Assembly: GCF_963678635.1 (NCBI RefSeq)
Contig: NC_087064.1
Location: 46,671,346-46,735,345 of the forward strand
DNA from: Symsagittifera roscoffensis
Lineage: Eukaryota; Xenacoelomorpha; Acoela; Convolutidae
Length of the DNA: 64,000 nt
Direction of reading: 5' to 3'
Position numbers and translations under genes: made by a program. Position 1 is the stretch's first letter. Each line of letters starts with the position of its first letter. The notes beneath the pieces are model-generated. The model was not told where the DNA came from, did not search any database, and saw nothing but the letters and a program-made list of their open reading frames with translations. This document shows positions 57,324 to 64,000 of the stretch, one piece after another.

Positions 57324-57876
57324 TTGACAACAAAAAACTCCAAAGATCTACGAACTCTCATGGAAACAACAAAGGAACCCCGACTTGCTTTGCTTAACTA
57401 TAGCAACCAGTGGATCAACAGGATAATTTTGTTCTTTACCTCGTGGCGGAACGACTTCCCATTGAAACATGGAAAGCTTGGGAAATATCTAAACCAGAAA
57501 GAGAACCTCAGCGTTATGACCAGCTCAAGAAACTTTTCGAACAGAGATGCCAAGCTCTTGAAACACCATCTTTGCGATCGACTTCGATTGGTAATCAGCA
57601 GCTCGAAAAGAAAAGAAGTAACATGACACCAAAAACGCTTTAGACAAATCTAGCTACATCAGACAAGGATGAATTCGAATGCTGTGGAAAGAACCATCGA
57701 ACCTGCAGATGCGACATCCTCAAAAACCTTTCAATATAAGACAGATCTCAACTGATCGAAGTGAAACAACTGTGCTTCAACTGTTTTCGACCTGGAAATC
57801 GAAGTGAGGATTGTTCTGGATCTCGATGCAAGGAATGTGAACAGAAGCACAATACTCATCTTCATTGTGAGCAGTA
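57324..57876 (+). pseudogene. BEL/Pao gag remnant with zinc knuckles
   Basis: Includes QDNFVLYLVAERLPIETWKA (DUF1759-type region) and, at 57761-57875, LCFNCFRPGNRSEDC followed by SRCKECEQKHNTHLHCE, the tandem CCHC-like knuckles of BEL/Pao. The frame breaks between them, and the 5' half of gag is missing. Confidence 0.7.
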
Positions 57877-57949
57877 AAGTGTTGTAAAAAAGACCAGACA
57901 CTGCAACACAGCAGACTCAGCAAAAATGAAAACAGATGACAAACATTTA

Positions 57950-58700
57950 CCGGGCGGCTTTTCATGAAAAATCTCTGAACGAAGTTTTCTTCAAAATGCC
58001 ATCATTCCGCACGAGATCAATGGAGAAATATTTCACATTCGAGGAGTATTGGATTCAGCATCACAGAACAATCTGATAACAGAAGCAGCGGTTCAACTTT
58101 TACAGATACGCAGACAGAAGCAGACAACAAGGAGTTGGAGGAAACGAAGTTTGCGACAGCAAGGGACAATTTTATCTACTCATACGGCCCTCAGATAATG
58201 AACCAATCACAATAACAGCATGAATTAGTCAGAAGCTCATCAACAACTTGCCTTCGGGATGACTCAACAACGGCATTTGGAGAACAGTGAAGGAATTACA
58301 ATTGGCCGATCCCGGATTCAACAGTCCACGGGAAATTGATATGATCATTGGAGCAGCATACTACGAGGATCTGATTATTGGAAACAACAGAATCAAGGAA
58401 CAGACAGGTTCAGTTTTTTATCGATTCTCAGTTTTGGGCTGGCTTGTAATTGGACAAGAAAACAGAAGCAACAGAATTACTTTAATACAACAGACGTTTC
58501 TTGTTAGCGACGACAGCAACATAACTCTACATCGTTTTTGGGAAATCGATGAAGTTCCAGAACAAAGACTGTGGACACCAGAGGAGCTTAAATGTGAGGA
58601 ACACTTCAAAGCAATAACTAAAAGCATACCAGATGGAAGATTTGTGGTAAAACTGCCATTCAAAGAAGAAGTTGGACTATTTGGAGACTCACTACAGTAG
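57950..58700 (+). pseudogene. BEL/Pao protease and following region
   Basis: RGVLDSASQNNLITEAAVQL near 58040-58100 fits the BEL aspartic protease (LDSxSQ pattern). LADPGFNSPREIDMIIGA and SVFYRFSVLGWLVIGQ at 58287-58460 are the conserved stretch before RT. Two frames are used, so it is broken. Confidence 0.7.
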
Positions 58701-60286
58701 ATTCGCAAACGACTACGTAGTTTACTCTTTCGTTTGAAAAGGAACCCTAAGCTCTGAGAGTAGTATAACAACTTCATCAACGAGTTTATTAACCTTGGCC
58801 ATCTGGCGGAAGTTTCAGACAACGAGTTGGTGCGACCGCATTATATTTGTGTCTACATGCCACGTCATTGCCTTTTCAAGGATTCAAGTACGGCAGCATA
58901 GCTTCGAGTGGTTTTCGACGCATCAACAAAAACGGCATCTGGAATATCACTCAACGACAAACTGATCGTTGAACCTACAATTTAGAAAGACCTCGTCAGC
59001 ATTCTGATTCGCTTCCGAATGCATCAGGTAGCATCTTTAGCCGACTTTGCGAAAATGTACCGCCAGGTGGAGTTGGAAGAAGCAGATAGAGACTATCAAC
59101 GAATCTCTTAAATGTGAGGAACACTTCAAAGCAACAAATAAACGCAGACCAGCTGGAAGATTTGCGGTGAAACTGCCGTTCAAAGAAGAAGTTGGACTAC
59201 TTGGAGACTCACTACAGCAGGCTCGCAAACGATTACGTAATTTACTCTTTCGTTTGGAAAGGAACCCTGAGCTCTGAGAGTAGTACAACAACTTCATCAA
59301 CGAGTTTATTAAGCTTGGCCATATGGCGGAAGTTTCAGACAACGAGTTGGTGCGACCGCATTATATTTATGTCTAGATGCCACATTATTGCGTTTTCAAG
59401 GATTCAAGCACGGCATCATAGCTTCGAGTGGTTTTCGACGCATCAACAAAAACGACTTCTGGAATATCACTCAACGACAAACTGATCGTTGGACCTACAG
59501 TTTAGAAAGACCTCTTCAGCATTCTGATTCGCTTCCCAATGCATCAGGTAGCACTTTTAGCGGACTTTGCAAAAATGTACCGCCAGGTGGAATTGGCAGA
59601 AGCAGATAGAGACTATCAGCAAATCTTGTGGAAACATCAAAACTCGACAGAAGTTAAGCACTACCGAATGACCAGAGTTACGTATGGAATTGCTTCTTCA
59701 GCCTTTCATTCAATAAAACTTCTTCAAGTGCTTGCTGAAGAATGTAACGACGACTCCTTTACGATAGCAACACTCAACGATATGTACGTCGATGACTTTT
59801 TATCAGGATCTTCAGATAAGGAATCAGCAATTCAGCTACAGGACGGATTCATCAAAACTTGATAAAGCTGGATCTGAATTTCGCAAATGGACATCAAACG
59901 ACACGAAGCTAGTAGAACAACTCTCAGTACACTATCGGGAAGCAGCAGACGAAATGATAATCAAAATTGACGATTATGTCATCAAAACAGTCGGCATCAA
60001 ATGGAACTCAGCGACAGATCATTTTAGTTTTGCAGTTAAATTAAGCGAACAGATTCCGGTGAACAAACGACAAAAACTCTCAAAAGTCACGAGACTCTTT
60101 GACCTCCTTGAATGGTTTTCGCCTACAATGATTCAACTGAAATCATTCATACAACTCATGTGGATGGACAAGATCTCGTGGGATCAAACGATACCTGTCA
60201 ATTTTCAGGAACACTACGGACGCCTTCCACATCAGCTTAAGGAACTGGAAAACATCAAGTTGTCTCGCCGAGTTCTTCTACGCTGA
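58577..60286 (+). pseudogene. BEL/Pao reverse transcriptase remnant
   Basis: ALLADFAKMYRQVELAEADR near 59545, then NDMYVDDFLSG with the YVDD catalytic box near 59790, then KVTRLFDLLEWFSPTMIQLK near 60080. The N-terminal third is duplicated in tandem (see repeat). Frame changes near 59100 and 59860. Confidence 0.8.
58587..59625 (+). repeat. 520-bp tandem duplication inside the RT
   Basis: CTTAAATGTGAGGAACAC occurs at 58587 and 59107, and AGAGACTATCA(A/G)C(G/A)AATCT at 59089 and 59609. The copies differ at scattered bases, so the duplication is not recent. Confidence 0.85.
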
Positions 60287-60289
60287 CAG

Positions 60290-61615
60290 CCAATAACCTT
60301 CAACTTCATGTTTTCTGTGACGCATCAACTACAGCATATGCAGTTGTCTTGTATACTTGACAAGAAACCAGCGAAGATGATACACGTCAAAATGTTGACC
60401 GCAAAAACAAGAGTTGGCCTATTAAATGCATTTGTGTTCTACGTATGGAACTTTGTGTAGCACTTCTGGTTTCAAAACTAGCGGAAGCAACTCTAGTCGC
60501 CATCAGCGACATGCGGTTTATCATACAAACTGTCTTCGCCTGGACCAACTCTCAATTGCGTGGTTACGAGAATTTCCTTGCAAATGGAAGACTTTCGTTG
60601 CTAATCGAGTAGCAAAATTTCAAGAAATTCTGCTAGCCGAGAGATGGAAATTTGTGCCGACGAAAAACAACCCCGCTGATTGTGCTCCTCGGGGTTTTCC
60701 ATCATCAGCTCTATCATATCATGAACTTTGTTGGAACGGACCAACATGGCTCTAACAGTCATCAGGCAACTGGCCGAAAGCAGAATCAATCCAGGCGGAT
60801 TCGACTCAACAAGAAACCAGAACATTGAAGACAGCGGATCTCTTACAAAGATGACAGGGGAAAAAGAGAACAGAGTCTTAGATCTGTTGACCAGGTTTTC
60901 GCGGCTTTCGAAAGATGTCAGGACCTTAGGTTACATCAAGAGATTTGTCAAAAACTGCAGAACGCATCCCAGGCTGGATGTTCAAGCTGCAGTTCCAAAC
61001 GTAGCCGACGCAACAACTGCTACAGGAGATATTGATACTCGGGAGAGTATTGGCCCAAGATTAGTTTTGCGGACAGAAGAAAGCGATGATGCCCGGGAAG
61101 GTTATGCTTCAAAATCAGCTGTTGCTAAAGGGGGAAGTGTTGGTACTGAGAGTAAACGAAAATACTCAATGAAAATTCATAAGGAAATCGGGGAAGGTAT
61201 TGGTACAGGGGCAGATATTTGCGCGATGGTTGGTATTGGTAATGGTAAAGGTTTGACTAGTGCTAACGCATTTTTATTCGATGCTAGTAAGAGTACAGGG
61301 ACAAAGCCAGATGATGAAACAAGTGTGGGTACTGAATTAGATACAAGCGCAAATTCTGTTAGATCTTCTGATTCTCATTCTGGCAAAGGTACAGGCAGGG
61401 AAATTGGAGGTAAAGGTACGGGGTTGGACTTCAGCTGCTTTGCGGAAGCTGGACTGCAGGTTTGGCAGCAACTGCTGATCGCGCGAAGGCAACAATTTCA
61501 TCGAGCAGAATTTCAGGGAGCAAAAACAACGACAACAAAACTGACGACTCTCAATGGGAACTTAGTGAAGTTCAATCAGGGGAACGACGGCGACTCAGAG
61601 GAACTGCAAACCTGA
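60290..61615 (+). pseudogene. BEL/Pao RNase H and linker with unusual Gly/Thr/Ser-rich insert
   Basis: The RNase H region is broken (LHVFCDASTTAYAVVLYT near 60300). 60728-61615 is one open 295-codon frame. Its start (NRVLDLLTRFSRLSKDVRTL) is normal BEL linker. Residues about 95-245 (61010-61450) form a Gly/Thr/Ser/Asp-rich stretch with repeated GTG and GKG words that I do not know from BEL linkers. The remainder returns to retroelement-like sequence. Confidence 0.55.
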
Positions 61616-61619
61616 AAAA

Positions 61620-62951
61620 CTTTCAGCCGTGAAAATTACAGAAGCTCGCACGACTCTGTGAAGCTTGGTTCAGCAGAATCATCTAGCTGAGTTTCAACTT
61701 ACCAGGAAAAGGAAACGTATTCCAAGGAACAGCAACTTTCTGAGACTTTCACCCTTTTTCGACGATGAGAGCAACTTAATTTGTCTAGGAGTACGCCTCG
61801 CCTTTTCACCATTTGATATCGACAAAAATTTTCCGGTGCTCATTCCCAGGAAATCACCAATAAAAAAATTGCTCATTAGGGAAGCGCATGAAAGATCGTT
61901 TCATAGCGGGCTTCAGATGACACTCTACACACTTTGACAAACGGTATGGATACCAGGAGGCCTCGCGTTGGCCTATCAAGCTCTTACTAATTGCAAGCCT
62001 TGCATTCGACAGACGCGAAAGAGCGGTGGAACGTTTTACATTCCGCAACACAGGGCTTGATTATTGTGGACATTACTACATCAAAGACAAAAGCCGCCAA
62101 GAATTTGAAGTATATATGGCTATCTTTATTTGCTTTGCAACTAAAGCTGTTCACATGCAAACCGTCTACTCTCTCACAAAGGACAATTCCTTAGACGCTG
62201 TGAAACATTTTTGCGCCAGAAGAGGATTACGGAAAGCTTTTTACAGTGACAGTTCGATTACTTTTATTGGCTCCAGAGGTGAAATTGAATTCCCAAAAAC
62301 TGATGATGAACAAAAAAACTTAAAGAAAACTTCAGCACTTTTACCAACGACAACAGTGTTTCATGGTACACTGTTCTACCAAGAGCGTCACACTTCGCAG
62401 GATTATGGGAAGCGGCAGTGAAATCGTTGAGACGACATTTATTTCGAACAGTTGGGAAAACGTGACTACAGCTTCATCAGTTCCTGACAGTTCTGACACC
62501 AATTGAGGCCACCCTCAATTCAAGACCACTTGTTTTGCCATCTAATGACGTCAACGGTGCACTCGTTTTTACTCCGGGACATTTTCTCATCGGACGAGTA
62601 TTGACAGCAATGCCGAGTTCTACGCGCGACAAGAGGACATCGCTCAGTCGACAAATCAAAGCCATTGACAACATAGTTCGACAATTTCGGAAACGTTTGA
62701 AAGAAGAATACTTGACTTCTCTGCCTCGAAAAGCTAAATGGAAGACATCGCCATCACGACAATTCCCCATTGGAGACCTTGTTATTGTCATAAAGGACAA
62801 CATCCCGCCTTTGATGTGGCCAATGGGTCGTATCACTCAAGTCTTTGCTGGCAATCACCACATGATCCGGGTTGCAGAAATCAAAACCCGAACAGGACTC
62901 TACAATCGACCAGTCAACAGATTTGTACTGTTGCATTCCGACAGAAATTGA
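61620..62951 (+). pseudogene. BEL/Pao integrase and C-terminal domain
   Basis: IREAHERSFHSGLQMTLYTL with CKPCIRQ near 61990 is the zinc-binding HHCC part. GLDYCGHYYIKDKSRQEFEV and FICFATKAVHMQTV form the rve core start (62040-62160), and the SDSSITFIGS segment holds the second Asp. ALVFTPGHFLIGR, the PIGDLVIVIKDNIPPLMWPM segment and NRPVNRFVLL (62535-62951) are the BEL/Pao-specific C-terminal domain. The catalytic core is frameshifted. Confidence 0.8.
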
Positions 62952-63388
62952 CCAATTTTAGAATAGTTCTTTTCATTCAGGACACAACTCTAAGATTTCT
63001 GGTAGTAGTTTTTTTGAACCCGTTCAAGGAGGCCGGGAAGTTTTGTGACTTATCTCTACAAGACACTGCAACCGATCAAACTGTAACTATGCGGGCAACT
63101 GTAACCGTGCAACTATTGACTTTAACAAAGTTTGTGAAACTAAAACAGAAAATCATTAAACTCAATTCTGAATAGTGTGATTTTCTCACGTTTACATGTT
63201 GATTAACTAGAAATTTATTTTAAATTGGTTAGGATTATAAGATTCAGGAATAGAATAGGAATATATCAACAAAAACTATTATTAAACTGAATAGCTTGAA
63301 GTTCGTGAAAGAGCATGACAAGCAGGGGTGGTCACCCTTTGTACTGTTTTGAGATTTTCATCTATGATAACGCGCCCTAAAAATTTTC

Positions 63389-63640
63389 TAACGGCGGATC
63401 TGGAGCCAATATATTTTAACTTTGAGGGGGGAGCACGCACCGGAAAAACGCGATTTTTTGGTCTCTTTTTTCAACATTTTGCCTGCGGTGCACACAAAAT
63501 TTGTCTAAAACAGCGTCTTTTAAGTGCTTTGGGAGGGTCGGCAAATAATTTGATTGATCTAAAAAAAAGTCAACAAAACTAAACGAAATTTTTTTGAAAA
63601 TCCGCCTCCCCCTCTCGAGAAAATCCTAGATCTGCCCCTG
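63389..63640. mobile_element. hAT-like MITE, second diverged copy
   Basis: Right end CCTAGATCTGCCCCTG matches the 25746-26106 copy, and interior words (AAAAACGCGATTTTTTG, CTCGAGAAAATCCTAGAT) are shared. Left end is diverged (TAACGGCGGATCTGG). No clear target duplication. Confidence 0.6.
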
Positions 63641-63790
63641 ATGACATGCGTTTGGATAAAATTTTATATTAATATAAAAACATGATACAAACAATCATTA
63701 GAAATTTTTTAGCATGCTAATTAACTATTATTTTGATGTATTTTTTTGCGTGACTCAAACGACCAAAGTTTAAACAAAAATTACCAAAAA

Positions 63791-63991
63791 CTAAAAGAAC
63801 CACACTGCACAAGCAGATCTGGCTTCGGCGACCAAATCTGTTGGCCATGTATCCATTGATTTGGGAGCTACACAAGAGTCCAAAAACCCAAGCGAATCTG
63901 GCCCAATGTCTGTGAACTTCATTCTCGCAAATAAGCGATACTTGACCACCAAAATCGGCTCATCATTTGTCAAGTCGAACACAATCGTACC
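63791..63991 (-). CDS. Possible terminal exon of an unknown host gene
   Basis: Open from an acceptor-like TAATTTAAG to TAG at 63791 with higher GC than the flanks. Reads TIVFDLTNDEPILVVKYRLF and ends ARSACAVWFF. Not similar to the transposon proteins in the window. Upstream exons would lie beyond the right edge. No family recognised. Confidence 0.35.
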   Translation of the reverse strand, partial: GTIVFDLTNDEPILVVKYRLFARMKFTDIGPDSLGFLDSCVAPKSMDTWPTDLVAEARSACAVWFF

Positions 63992-64000
63992 TTAAATTAC

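Larger units (their letters stand above)
57310..63300 (+). mobile_element. Degenerate, 5'-truncated BEL/Pao retrotransposon
   Basis: Plus-strand domain order: partial gag, paired zinc knuckles, aspartic protease, Pao RT with YVDD, RNase H/linker, zinc-binding plus rve integrase, and the conserved BEL/Pao C-terminal domain, then a purine-rich tract (AAGGAGGCCGGGAAG, 63026-63040) and TGTGAC as a likely 3' LTR start. No matching 5' LTR or gag N-terminus is present upstream of 57310. Many stops and shifts and a 520-bp tandem duplication. Confidence 0.85.

Overview
The window is animal (metazoan) DNA, most likely from an invertebrate. It is AT-rich. It has spliced coding exons with GT/AG borders and several transposon classes that occur together in animal genomes: Ty3/gypsy-like LTR, BEL/Pao, Maverick/Polinton and hAT-like MITEs. 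I cannot name the phylum from sequence alone.

Layout. (1) 1-25,012: a minus-strand host gene for a long charged coiled-coil protein. Six exons are visible (25012-24818, 24463-23876, 23411-23250, 2327-2188, 1589-1373, 1017-857) and the gene continues past the left edge. (2) 3,211-22,086: one complete, very young 18,876-bp LTR retroelement sits in the intron between the third and fourth visible exons, on the same strand as the gene. Its two 410-bp LTRs look identical and it is flanked by a 4-bp CAAG target duplication. In element order it holds a leader with four stem-loop modules, a basic 155-aa ORF, an unknown 440-aa ORF, a single-frame 2273-aa Gag-Pol, two tiny hydrophobic ORFs joined by ATGA, a ~379-codon reading frame with no ATG, an 872-aa Env-like glycoprotein, a 601-aa unknown ORF joined to Env by ATGA, and a ~1.6-kb 3' region. 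This is the most interesting object in the window: an endogenous-retrovirus-like element with six extra reading frames beyond Gag-Pol and Env, five of them with no recognisable family and one a no-ATG frame.

(3) 25,013-36,814: mostly gene-poor. It has one hAT-like MITE, two possible exons of an unknown minus-strand gene (32186-32135, 32021-31598), a 962-bp inverted-repeat element packed with TAATCGATTA palindromes, and a 194-bp foldback MITE. (4) 36,815-51,752: a decayed Maverick/Polinton with ~200-bp terminal inverted repeats. Recognisable remnants are the packaging ATPase, integrase, a probable minor capsid protein, a small basic protein, major capsid protein and cysteine protease on the minus strand, and protein-primed DNA polymerase B on the plus strand. 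The capsid C-terminus plus protease segment is present four times in tandem. (5) 52,440-54,000: GC-richer, broken minus-strand reading frames of unknown origin. (6) 57,310-63,300: a 5'-truncated, mutated BEL/Pao retrotransposon on the plus strand with an internal 520-bp tandem duplication. (7) A second hAT-like MITE at 63,389-63,640 and a possible terminal host exon at 63,991-63,791.

How it fits together: the host genes are normal intron-rich animal genes, and most of the rest is layered transposon insertion. The young LTR element is the only transposon here whose reading frames all look intact. The Maverick and BEL copies are fossils.
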